Shown here one piece after another: positions 53,063 to 60,746 of a stretch of 64,000 nucleotides of DNA. This stretch comes from Mucilaginibacter cryoferens. Lineage in GTDB: Bacteria; Bacteroidota; Bacteroidia; Sphingobacteriales; Sphingobacteriaceae. How positions within the stretch are numbered: the first letter of the stretch is position 1; the number at the start of each line of letters is the position of its first letter. The translations under genes and the position numbers were made by a program. Location: contig NZ_JACHCR010000003.1 of the NCBI RefSeq assembly GCF_014205845.1, forward strand, positions 310,001-374,000, written 5' to 3'. A model generated the notes under the pieces. It saw only the letters and a program-made list of their open reading frames with translations, did no database searches and had not been told where the DNA came from.

Positions 53063-54847
53063 ATGAACCAACTTATATTGCCAGATGGGGGCTACCTTAA
53101 TCAATATCTGGATTTCCTACCCGAGAATAAAATCATATACAAAACACTAACTGGCTGTGGAGCTACGACATTAGAACTTGAATGTCAGCGAAATAGTATC
53201 TTAATCGAACCTTACATCCCGGTTATAAAAGGGAAAGCAGGGGGTGATGTATTTGCAGTGCACAGTGGTGTAAAGCCACACCATATTATCGAATACTTCC
53301 AAAGAGACATCAAACACTTTAAATTGGTTTCCACTCCCGAAGGGCATAAAAATATCAAAACAGCAGCGGATGCAATCGGCTTAGATTTATACAATAACTT
53401 CTTTTTGCTTGTTGACGAATGTGAAAAGCTTATCCAAGACGTAAATTTCAGACCCAAAATAGTTGAGGTAATGGATGATTTCTTTAATTACAAATCCAGA
53501 TCATTCATTTCTGCCACGCCGATTCCCCCTACCGATCCCCGTTTTAAATCCAAAGGATTTGACAATTTCCACATTGTCCCACAAGTCACGCGTAATATTA
53601 ATTTAAACTTGCGCGTAACAAATAGTTTAGCCACAACGCTAAAGGATTACTTTATAAAGCAGCGGAATAGCCATTATATCATTTTTGTAAACTCTACCGA
53701 GCGGATTGCATCGTTGATTAAGCATTTCAAAATAGAGACCGAATCACAAGTGTTTTGCTCAATAGAAAGCGCAGAAAAGTTACACATCAGTAAAATACCC
53801 TATGCTCAAGAAGATTTTGAGGTAAAGAAAATGAAGAAATATAATTTCTTTACGAGCCGTTTCTTTACAGCATTTGATATGCTACTCGAATTTGAGCCGA
53901 ATCTATTGATTGTTAGCGATGTAAAGAAAGTTCAGCATTCGGCTGTTGATCCTTTTACCGATGTCATACAAATTATAGGCCGGGCTAGAAATGGAGTGGC
54001 CAATATAACGCACATAAGTAACATTTATGAAAAGCTTCCAAGCTCAACAGAAGCAGAAGTGAGGGAATATCTTAAAGGCTCCCAGGAGGCCTACATTGCA
54101 ATTAGAAATCTTAGAGACACTACAAATAAGGTTGGAGCCTTTGACGTGTTAAATAACGCATTAAGAGTAATATCCTTTTCCTCATTTGTGAATGAACATG
54201 ACGATAACGTCAATCATTTCATGATTGACCAAGAAGTACACATTAACAGAGTTAGAGGATATTACAAGACTCCTGATAATATTTTAAATGCCTACATAGC
54301 ATCGGAGCGATTTATGGTTTGTAACAGCTTTGAGAATTATAATTTAGATGATGATACAATTGACAAGCTTGGACAAGGGATATCTCAAACAGAAGTGATA
54401 CGGATTATCAGTGAAGCTTTTGAAAGTCATTTCACAGCTGCCAAAAATGTTTATTCATTATCACCCAATCACACTTTATATCATCTAATGCAAACTCACA
54501 GTTTAATCTACCAATATTATAAGAAACTTGGAATTGATAAAATACGGGAATTAGAATATAGGCAAAATGCAATACAAATGGCTTATGAAAGGCATGAGCA
54601 GGAACACGGAGATCAATATTTCCAACTAATGACAGCCTTAAAGGCCATATTTAAAAGAGTAAACAAAACTTCCGCGGCGCAGGTAAAGCGAATTTTAAAG
54701 TACTACTACTTTAAATGTAATATAAAAGGCCTTAAAGCTACGGTTACTCAGTTAGCAAAGTGGTTTGATGTTCATCGGACGACCGACGGTTATGCTGCTA
54801 ACAATTCAGAAATCAAGATTTATATTATCGGCAAACCTAAGCATTGA
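53063..54847 (+). CDS. SF2 helicase-like protein with altered P-loop
   Basis: A 594-residue protein with the outline of a superfamily 2 helicase. Motif I position reads TGCGATT (residues 30-36), in which the P-loop Lys is replaced by Ala. Motif II is VDECEK (DECE at 118-121), motif III SATP (150-153) and motif VI QIIGRAR (303-309). A segment LLIVSDVKKVQHSAVDP resembles motif V. The C-terminal ~230 residues are helical and unrecognised, ending in a possible DNA-binding helix pair. A role in element replication or nucleic-acid remodelling is likely; whether it hydrolyses ATP is open. Confidence 0.7.
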   Translation: MNQLILPDGGYLNQYLDFLPENKIIYKTLTGCGATTLELECQRNSILIEPYIPVIKGKAGGDVFAVHSGVKPHHIIEYFQRDIKHFKLVSTPEGHKNIKTAADAIGLDLYNNFFLLVDECEKLIQDVNFRPKIVEVMDDFFNYKSRSFISATPIPPTDPRFKSKGFDNFHIVPQVTRNINLNLRVTNSLATTLKDYFIKQRNSHYIIFVNSTERIASLIKHFKIETESQVFCSIESAEKLHISKIPYAQEDFEVKKMKKYNFFTSRFFTAFDMLLEFEPNLLIVSDVKKVQHSAVDPFTDVIQIIGRARNGVANITHISNIYEKLPSSTEAEVREYLKGSQEAYIAIRNLRDTTNKVGAFDVLNNALRVISFSSFVNEHDDNVNHFMIDQEVHINRVRGYYKTPDNILNAYIASERFMVCNSFENYNLDDDTIDKLGQGISQTEVIRIISEAFESHFTAAKNVYSLSPNHTLYHLMQTHSLIYQYYKKLGIDKIRELEYRQNAIQMAYERHEQEHGDQYFQLMTALKAIFKRVNKTSAAQVKRILKYYYFKCNIKGLKATVTQLAKWFDVHRTTDGYAANNSEIKIYIIGKPKH

Positions 54848-54919
54848 GTTCAGACAGTAAATTTCCAAAGGGGTTATAAAGATGCTTTTTTCAATATTAA
54901 GTGTCTGAATAATCTTGCC

Positions 54920-54955
54920 AACGCCTTGGCTTAATCAGCCAGGGCGTTTCCGTTT
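54920..54955 (+). terminator. terminator of the helicase-like gene
   Basis: AACGCCTTGGC and GCCAGGGCGTT pair (11 bp, one wobble) around TTAATCA, followed by TCCGTTTT. Confidence 0.85.
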
Positions 54956-55069
54956 TAAAAATTTATATATATAATCAGACCTTGATTTCATAACATCCCC
55001 CTATTAAATTATTTGTACGTTCCGGCTGAACCGAGTCTATCATGCCAACACCCCTCCGCTATGTTGATG

Positions 55070-55168
55070 TAAAATCGATTCGACAGCACTATCTCATTTA
55101 CACATAGTGTCCAGTAATTTGAAAATCACTTTTCATATGGCAATCGCCACACTGTCAAATCGATTTTA
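55070..55168. ncRNA. candidate structured element: four-way junction
   Basis: The outer arms TAAAATCGATTCGACAG (55070-55086) and CTGTCAAATCGATTTTA (55152-55168) pair at 16 of 17 positions. They enclose three consecutive hairpins: CACTAT/ATAGTG (55087-55109), TGAAAA-TCAC-TTTTCA (55120-55135) and TGGC-AATC-GCCA (55138-55149). All pairings are compatible and fill almost the whole interval. It could be a structured RNA, an origin or transfer site, or a folded recombination site. Strand is not determined. Confidence 0.5.
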
Positions 55169-55288
55169 TTTCATCGACCTACCAGCGAAGGGCCACATTT
55201 CAAGGCACTTTATAAGGTAAAAACACCCACTTAACCACCTCACCATACAGTAATTCAACCACATTTTTAACCCATTTAACGCACTAAA

Positions 55289-55768
55289 ATGAAAGCAACA
55301 ACACAAACTACACCAACAAAAGAAGTGGCTTTAGAAGCCAAAAATCAAGCTGTAACAGCAAGCTATTTCACAATCGTCACCGATGTAAAAGACCTTATTA
55401 AACTGTACCCTACAGATTATTTACGCACATTGATAGAAATAGATTATCAATCAATTGGCCTCAGTACCAAACATGGTTTTTACAGTCCTTTAGTCCATTT
55501 ACAACTTGAAGAACACGAGGGGCAAAACTTCATCAGCTTCGCCCGAAACTTCAATTTTAAACAGCAAATCGGTAATCATCTGGATAGTCTGCTAACGCGT
55601 TGTGTTTATAAACATACTGCCGAGAGTAACACTCCAATATTTATCGAGGACGCTCTTAACGTGTCTCTTTATAATGTAGATGATTTCCGACAAGCCAAAC
55701 TCTTGCTTGACAAAGGTTTTAAAGACTGCAAGAAAATCACAATCGAACAACTACAGAAAGGGGCCTAA
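55289..55768 (+). CDS. element protein of unknown function (159 aa)
   Basis: A 159-residue soluble protein with a Thr/Ala-rich N-terminus (MKATTQTTPTKEVALEAKNQ) and a central segment DYLRTLIEIDYQSIGLSTKHGFY. No domain is recognised. Its stop codon lies in the loop of a terminator hairpin, an economical arrangement shared with neighbouring genes. It follows the cloverleaf-like structure by 120 bases, so that structure could be in its leader. Confidence 0.65.
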   Translation: MKATTQTTPTKEVALEAKNQAVTASYFTIVTDVKDLIKLYPTDYLRTLIEIDYQSIGLSTKHGFYSPLVHLQLEEHEGQNFISFARNFNFKQQIGNHLDSLLTRCVYKHTAESNTPIFIEDALNVSLYNVDDFRQAKLLLDKGFKDCKKITIEQLQKGA

Positions 55769-55779
55769 CGGCCCTTTTT
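55757..55779 (+). terminator. terminator overlapping a stop codon
   Basis: AAAGGGGCC and GGCCC plus TTTTT pair around TAAC, which contains the stop of the 159-residue gene. Confidence 0.85.
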
Positions 55780-55799
55780 CATTTAACAACAATTCATTT

Positions 55800-56330
55800 A
55801 TGGAAACAACAGTATTAGAAATGCTTAAAGCTGCACCCGTTGAGGTGCAGCGATTATTTGAACCCTACCATCCACCGTTTATTGACACCTATCATAAAAA
55901 CATGGAAATCACCAAGGTATTTGCAGGAATCATGAAAGATTTACGGTATATCCTTTCAAGAATGAGTAGTGTTGAGTCACGCACCTATATAATGACGAAT
56001 TATGAAAAAGGTGATACTTACAAGGGCTGTGTTTTATTCGAGTTCGTCAGTGTCGTTTGTTGTTTGACATTATCAGTAAAGGAATATGCGTATTTTATCG
56101 AATTACAAACCGATACAGACATTCGGAAAGTTGTAGGCAAGCTTAACTATAACCGGATGATTCGTTGCGCGTGGAGAGCTACAATGTACGATGCCACGCA
56201 ACATGACCTGGAAGACTGCATTACAGTTGATACCGATTTATTAGATCATTACGGTTATTGGAAGGCTCGTCTACTGGATGGCAGTAATGACAATACTATA
56301 ACAATGGTTGAGGATGCAATCGTTGAATGA
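55800..56330 (+). CDS. element protein of unknown function (176 aa)
   Basis: A 176-residue protein starting at METTVLEMLKAAP (55800); a longer in-frame opening would run back through the upstream gene and its terminator. It contains GCVLFEFVSVVCCLTLSVKEYAYFIEL-type hydrophobic residues mid-protein, probably a buried core more than a membrane segment, and an acidic C-terminus. No family is recognised. A hairpin terminator follows 14 bases after the stop. Confidence 0.65.
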   Translation: METTVLEMLKAAPVEVQRLFEPYHPPFIDTYHKNMEITKVFAGIMKDLRYILSRMSSVESRTYIMTNYEKGDTYKGCVLFEFVSVVCCLTLSVKEYAYFIELQTDTDIRKVVGKLNYNRMIRCAWRATMYDATQHDLEDCITVDTDLLDHYGYWKARLLDGSNDNTITMVEDAIVE

Positions 56331-56343
56331 CAAAATTAAGATG

Positions 56344-56372
56344 AACTTCCGTGATGCGGAGGTTTATCTTTT
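56344..56372 (+). terminator. hairpin terminator
   Basis: AACTTCCG and CGGAGGTT pair (one wobble) around TGATG, followed by TATCTTTT. Confidence 0.7.
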
Positions 56373-56384
56373 AGTTAGTTTATC

Positions 56385-56639
56385 GTACTTTCGTGCATAA
56401 CATTTTAAAAATAAAGAGCATTATTTGAATAAATAGAAGAAGCGATAAATAATATTTAAGATATAAGCGTTAAGCTTTGTTTGTTTTGGCTAAGGAAACC
56501 TTGGAAATTTCAATAACACCAAAGACAGATGAGTTCAACGTCCAGCACGAAAGTGCAGGGCGAAGACTTGTTTGTTGGTGTGTAGGCTCTCCAAGGTGCC
56601 TCTTAGTCGCAAACGTAGTTCAGTCCTGCGCTTTCGTAC
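56385..56639 (+). ncRNA. candidate structured leader or RNA with alternative pairing
   Basis: Five nested helices are compatible: 56490-56494/56602-56606, 56499-56505/56590-56596, 56516-56522/56575-56581, 56539-56543/56558-56562 and 56545-56548/56553-56556, the last capped by a GAAA loop. GCACGAAAGTGCAGG (56545-56559) can instead pair with CCTGCGCTTTCGTAC (56625-56639) at 14 of 15 positions counting one wobble. A third related string, GTACTTTCGTGC, lies at 56385-56396. It precedes the gene at 56666 by 27 bases, so a cis-acting switch or a free-standing RNA is possible. Confidence 0.5.
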
Positions 56640-56665
56640 TTTATAACCCACCATAAAGGACTGAT

Positions 56666-57133
56666 ATGGTACATAACCTTATCAAATTGAAACACATTAA
56701 AATCACTTTCATTACAGCCATCATAGTTATGGCATCTATCTCAATCAGCAAGGCCCAGGATTATTGTAAATTAGAACACTGGGGAAAGAGTTATAATCTC
56801 GACCGCACTTTCTTTGAATACCTTAACCAAAACATGGATTACTTCACCAAAGTAACAGCACAACAATGGCGGTGGTACGATGGTCAGGATTATAATAACA
56901 TATACGTTGGCATAGTAAACTATCTTAGAAATACCAACAATACAATCATTGTTACCGAAGCCAATCAGTTACAATTTAGAAGCGCAACTGATATTATGCC
57001 AGGGCAAATCAATGAACCCAAACGGAGCAAAAAGAGCATGTCAAGGGCTGTTTGGGTGTTAACCAATGTTGTGTTACCATCATTGCAACAGTTTGTTAAA
57101 AACTATGAAGCCGTACATCAATTTCATCAATAG
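56666..57133 (+). CDS. small exported protein of unknown function (155 aa)
   Basis: A 155-residue protein with a signal peptide (hydrophobic ITFITAIIVMASISISKA, cleaved before QDYC). The mature part has tryptophan-rich and tyrosine-rich stretches (QQWRWYDGQDYNNIYVGIVNY) and a basic segment EPKRSKKSMSR. No family is recognised. It is first of three consecutive small exported proteins and its leader contains the structured region just upstream. The next gene begins two bases after its stop. Confidence 0.7.
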   Translation: MVHNLIKLKHIKITFITAIIVMASISISKAQDYCKLEHWGKSYNLDRTFFEYLNQNMDYFTKVTAQQWRWYDGQDYNNIYVGIVNYLRNTNNTIIVTEANQLQFRSATDIMPGQINEPKRSKKSMSRAVWVLTNVVLPSLQQFVKNYEAVHQFHQ

Positions 57134-57135
57134 TT

Positions 57136-57600
57136 ATGAAAGTAAGGTTTCTATTAATAATGCTATTCTCAACTATTCGGGTAGCTTATTGCCAACAATC
57201 CATTGTCGCTAAGTTTACTGTCCAAAGTGCCCAGCGAAACCACGTTGACCAAACTCTTTTTTACACGAGTAACAACTCATATTTTGTGTTTTATATAACA
57301 GCTGATAAACAGGTTTACTTTGGCTCAATTGTAAGTAAGACAGATCAGCAAAGTTATGGTGCGATATCTGAATTAACACGCACATCTGCACCTGAAACAC
57401 AAAGCAGCTACGCCAGCGACACGTTCAATTTTAAGTGGTCTTATAGTAATTCGTACGACAACCATCAAGGCACAGCTAATGTAAAGCTTGTTAAAATAAG
57501 CAAACCGGGAGGTGTAGCATTTGAACTAAAGATAATTCCTGAAACCCTTGATCTTTTAGAATATAAGGGATTTATGGAGGGTTCGTTAAATCTTGATTAA
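57136..57600 (+). CDS. small exported protein of unknown function (154 aa)
   Basis: A 154-residue protein with a signal peptide ending VAYCQQ. The mature part is beta-rich with many Ser, Thr and aromatic residues, suggesting a small beta-sandwich in the periplasm or on the surface. It is coupled to the preceding exported protein (two-base gap) and followed at once by a terminator with a UNCG-type loop. No family is recognised. Confidence 0.7.
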   Translation: MKVRFLLIMLFSTIRVAYCQQSIVAKFTVQSAQRNHVDQTLFYTSNNSYFVFYITADKQVYFGSIVSKTDQQSYGAISELTRTSAPETQSSYASDTFNFKWSYSNSYDNHQGTANVKLVKISKPGGVAFELKIIPETLDLLEYKGFMEGSLNLD

Positions 57601-57602
57601 AT

Positions 57603-57626
57603 AAGGCTTGCTACGGCAGGCCTTTT
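57603..57626 (+). terminator. terminator with UACG tetraloop
   Basis: AAGGCTTGC and GCAGGCCTT pair (one wobble) around TACG, then TT. It lies two bases past the stop. Confidence 0.8.
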
Positions 57627-57649
57627 CAGTGTCCTCAAATTTTATCACT

Positions 57650-58132
57650 ATGAAATACGCACTATTATTATTAATGTTGTTTGCTTCGCCAGTAGCTTTT
57701 TGTCAATACAGGGATCAACCAGCGAAAATAATTGATACCGCAAATCAACGGAAGGTCACACGTCATATCTATAAATTTGACGGTATCGTTCGTAAGCCTT
57801 GGACGTTTTATAAGGTAGTAAATGGCGAGTTCAAAGCACTACCCGCCAAAGAGCCGGTAAGTAATAAAATCAAGCGTTGGAATAAATTCATTTTAACTGT
57901 TCGAGACATTACCGTTAACTGCGTGGGTGGTTCGGCTAACGTTATTATCATTTATAACAGCAGTAAATCGCATTACTTGTTAAAACAATCGGCACCCAAT
58001 AAATTCATTTTTAATGATGGAACTATTGGCTTAATGCTGATTATTAAATCGTCTTTGGTCTGCGAATTCTATTTTCTAAAGGAGAATGAAGGAGCTTCAG
58101 TTAGTAATATGGATTGGGAGATGGCAAGTTAA
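57650..58132 (+). CDS. small exported protein of unknown function (160 aa)
   Basis: A 160-residue protein, start at MKYALLLLMLFAS (57650), where the signal peptide begins; an ATG 14 codons earlier lies in the terminator hairpin. The signal peptide ends PVAFCQ. The mature protein is basic and beta-rich (VNCVGGSANVIIIYNSSKSHYLL). No family is recognised. It is the third exported protein in a row and precedes the GIY-YIG-like gene by 44 bases. Confidence 0.68.
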   Translation: MKYALLLLMLFASPVAFCQYRDQPAKIIDTANQRKVTRHIYKFDGIVRKPWTFYKVVNGEFKALPAKEPVSNKIKRWNKFILTVRDITVNCVGGSANVIIIYNSSKSHYLLKQSAPNKFIFNDGTIGLMLIIKSSLVCEFYFLKENEGASVSNMDWEMAS

Positions 58133-58176
58133 TTTGATTACTTTACATTTCTAAAAAGCCGAATCAAAAAGCTGTC

Positions 58177-58746
58177 ATGCCAGATCATTCGAATACCATA
58201 AAAGAAATATCCCTCAGCCTGTCTAAACAATTGGAACAAATAGCCTTAAATGGTACTGCTGATTCTTACTCTTGGGAAATCAATTGTTCGTTATTAGAGA
58301 ATTTGGGGTATCATGAAATTTGCGCCCACGACAGCTTCAACGAAATGTTTACCACACTTAGTAGCATTAAAGTTCCAACACTATATTGGTTCGAGATAAA
58401 GTCCGATATTAAACCCAGGGACGTAGTTCGACTTATTAAAAAATATGATCGTAATCGAAAAACGTTATGGAGAGCAACCCCCGCAATTAATAAAGTATTA
58501 AACTTAGATACGAACATACTTTACTTGGGCAAAAGCAAAAACATAAAACATCGTACCCTCACGCATTTGGGCTACTTTAATTCAGTTGACACTGCTGGCT
58601 TGCAGCTTTTACACTGGGGTAAAGAAGCCAATCTTATAGTAACATTACATGTTTATTCGTTTTTGCCAGAGGCTGAACCATTAATGTTACTGTTAGAAAA
58701 AGCAATGGCAAATCGATTGAAGCCATTAATCGGAAAACACTCTTAG
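58177..58746 (+). CDS. GIY-YIG-like nuclease-domain protein
   Basis: A 189-residue soluble protein. The C-terminal ~120 residues resemble a GIY-YIG nuclease: a VPTLYWFEI strand near 66-74, LYLGKSKNIKHR at 115-126 with the conserved Gly-Lys-Ser and Arg126, Glu174 in LLLEKAMANRL as candidate metal ligand, and Asn179 with LKPLIGKHS at the end. A ~35-residue insertion separates the first two strands. The first 60 residues are unrecognised. Such domains occur in homing, repair and restriction nucleases. Assignment rests on motif order and is tentative. Confidence 0.55.
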   Translation: MPDHSNTIKEISLSLSKQLEQIALNGTADSYSWEINCSLLENLGYHEICAHDSFNEMFTTLSSIKVPTLYWFEIKSDIKPRDVVRLIKKYDRNRKTLWRATPAINKVLNLDTNILYLGKSKNIKHRTLTHLGYFNSVDTAGLQLLHWGKEANLIVTLHVYSFLPEAEPLMLLLEKAMANRLKPLIGKHS

Positions 58747-58759
58747 TACGTTATTTAAT

Positions 58760-59038
58760 ATGAATAATTCCGAACTCATTCATTCTTTATTAGAATCAGC
58801 AAATCGTACCGGCAAGGAATATTCCTCCGATAATACAGCAGTTTTAAAGGAAATCATAGATGATGCAATAAGACTTACAACTGATACAAATGTGGTTATG
58901 GACTTAGAACTAATCAAATCCCAACTTAACCTACCAATTGAAGCAATTAAAACATTAAACGACTTAAGGGATTTCTATCTTTCAAATAGAGATAGTTTAA
59001 TCAGAATTTTAAGATTTATGAAAGTACCTTATATATAG
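58760..59038 (+). CDS. small helical protein of unknown function (92 aa)
   Basis: A 92-residue, acidic, probably all-helical protein 13 bases after the GIY-YIG-like gene, likely co-transcribed. It contains NTAVLKEIIDDAIRLTTDTN. No family is recognised; size and position would fit an accessory or inhibitor of the nuclease-like neighbour, but nothing proves this. Confidence 0.6.
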   Translation: MNNSELIHSLLESANRTGKEYSSDNTAVLKEIIDDAIRLTTDTNVVMDLELIKSQLNLPIEAIKTLNDLRDFYLSNRDSLIRILRFMKVPYI

Positions 59039-59792
59039 GCAAGCTATGATTATTCCCGCAATGGCCTTGTGCACATACCAACCCACAGGCTATAAGGAGT
59101 TCTTCACTCTTAAGCTACACATACAATCTCGCCAGGCTTCATTGCGTTCAATAAGTGCTACGCACACATTTCACTCCATTGCTTTGGCCCACCCTCAATA
59201 GCGAAGATTCCCTTTATTGGCTACGCGCATGCCCCCCGCGATAAAGGAGATCTTCGCATTACCCATCGCAAAAGCAGCCTGTCATCATTGTTGTGGTAGC
59301 AAAGTCGTTCATCACATGAGCTTTCTCTGTCTTTATATACCTTTCACTTATGCTGCACTTACACTTGGTCTGTCGACCAGGTGACGTTTGCAACATTCAA
59401 GATTTATGCAGCCAGTCGCTCATTATAATTTTAGCTCACCGCTAATCGCCCAAGGCTGCACATGCACAAAGCTTTTCTTTATAGGAAGTAATTTAATGGC
59501 TTTGTGCCTGTTTGTGTAGGACATTCTTCATATCGCACTACGTGCTTCTCTATGAAGACCTTTGGCTCAATTCGCTGTGGTGAGCTGGCTATTTTAGACT
59601 AACTAATAACGATAATTAGATAATCGATACCACCATTATCATAAATCTAAATTTGCTAATAGCAGAGAAGGCCTAAGCTAAATAACTTGGTAATAGTTGC
59701 TTTAGTTTCGAAAGCAGGCTTTACTTGCTTTTCTAAATAAGTTAACTACCTTTATTTAATATTAAAAAATACACTAAACCGAAAATCTAATT
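59039..59792. ncRNA. 754-base non-coding region with many hairpins
   Basis: The region has no convincing gene but holds at least six helices. GCCTTGTG/CACAGGC lies at 59064-59090 with one bulge. GCGAAGATTCCCTTTAT/ATAAAGGAGATCTTCGC (59201-59217, 59241-59257) pairs at 16 of 17 positions counting a wobble. CACTTGGTC/GACCAGGTG lies at 59362-59383. GCACAAAGC/GCTTTGTGC is perfect (59464-59472, 59499-59507). CTTCATA/TATGAAG (59526-59557) encloses GCAC-TAC-GTGC. AGCTCACC/GGTGAGCT (59433-59440, 59579-59586) encloses the last two. GC content is higher than in neighbouring genes. Candidate large RNA, origin or transfer region. Confidence 0.45.
59725..59754 (+). promoter_or_regulatory. promoter candidate of the two-gene membrane system
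   Basis: TTG (59725-59727), 19 bases, then TACCTTTA (59747-59754) is close to the consensus and lies 38 bases before the ATG at 59793. Confidence 0.5.
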
Positions 59793-60746
59793 ATGCCCCC
59801 ATCGCAATCTCCATTTGAACAATTATTTGATAGCATTACTAAAATTGAACCGGATAAAGGATATTGGTTTATACGAACGGATAGCGGTCAACATTTTGAA
59901 GAGTTTTACGTCAATGGATATATAGGAATTGGATGGAATTATATTACAGCAGATAATATTAAGAACTTATCCATTTCTGAATTTAAAGAAAAAATAGCTT
60001 TAAATGAGAAGCTAGATATGTCTGTTAAGAAAAGTAAAGGGAAAGTAACTGCCATTTACAATAAAATCAAGCGATTTCAGGAACTAAAAAAGAATGATTT
60101 AGTTATAATTCCCAGTAGAAGCTCTTCCAGATTTGCATTTGGAATTGTTGAGGAAAGTGGTATTTATATTGAATCTGACCCTAAAGGCAAATGTGACTAT
60201 CGCAAAAGAAAAAAAATTAAATGGATTGAAAGCAAAACCTTAAGCTCGTTAGATCCAATATTTTATCAGATTACTGTTTCTAGGCACGCTATTAGCAGTA
60301 TAAAGAAGTATCAAAACTATATAGATAACGAAACCGAGAACTTATACGTAAAGGATGGCTTTGGACATTTTGTTTTTGACATCAAAACAAAGAAAGATAT
60401 AAATGTTGACTCTCTTGTTTCATTTATAGAGTCTATCAGGCGATTAACAGAACAAATTAATCAAGATTTCAGCTTTGGTGAAGACATATCTAAAAGCTCA
60501 ATCAAGTTAAATCTTCAGTCACCAGGCAAAATTGATTTTAAAGCACCAATAGGAAAATCGGTAATTATATTAGCTGCTATATTAGCACTCTCTAACGGCT
60601 GCACAATAGACTCTCACAAATTACCGGCTAATGCGAAAGATCAAATTGAGGGAACCATGGCCTTACATAAGGACACCATAAGTTCAATAAATAAGGGATT
60701 TAAGGACCTAGACGTGAACATGGATAAGATTAATGCAATAAATTAA
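59793..60746 (+). CDS. PUA/EVE-like domain protein with a C-terminal membrane segment
   Basis: A 317-residue protein. Residues ~18-140 have the pattern YWFIRTDSGQHFEEFYVNG-YIGIGWN followed by NDLVIIPSRSSSRFAFGIVEE, as in the PUA/EVE-like domains found at the front of McrB- and Mrr-type restriction proteins, which read modified bases. Residues 140-250 are mixed and unrecognised. A hydrophobic segment at about 253-269 ends SNGC, then a ~45-residue polar helix. The stop overlaps the next ATG (TAATG), so the two genes are translated together. A sensor role in anti-phage defence is inferred, not shown. Confidence 0.6.
   Translation: MPPSQSPFEQLFDSITKIEPDKGYWFIRTDSGQHFEEFYVNGYIGIGWNYITADNIKNLSISEFKEKIALNEKLDMSVKKSKGKVTAIYNKIKRFQELKKNDLVIIPSRSSSRFAFGIVEESGIYIESDPKGKCDYRKRKKIKWIESKTLSSLDPIFYQITVSRHAISSIKKYQNYIDNETENLYVKDGFGHFVFDIKTKKDINVDSLVSFIESIRRLTEQINQDFSFGEDISKSSIKLNLQSPGKIDFKAPIGKSVIILAAILALSNGCTIDSHKLPANAKDQIEGTMALHKDTISSINKGFKDLDVNMDKINAIN

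Larger units (their letters stand above)
54848..55288. other. 441-base gap with terminator and cloverleaf-like fold
   Basis: It contains the terminator at 54920-54950, an AT-rich stretch, then the nested inverted repeats at 55070-55168, then a CA-rich leader to the next gene. No open frame of interest was seen. Confidence 0.6.
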
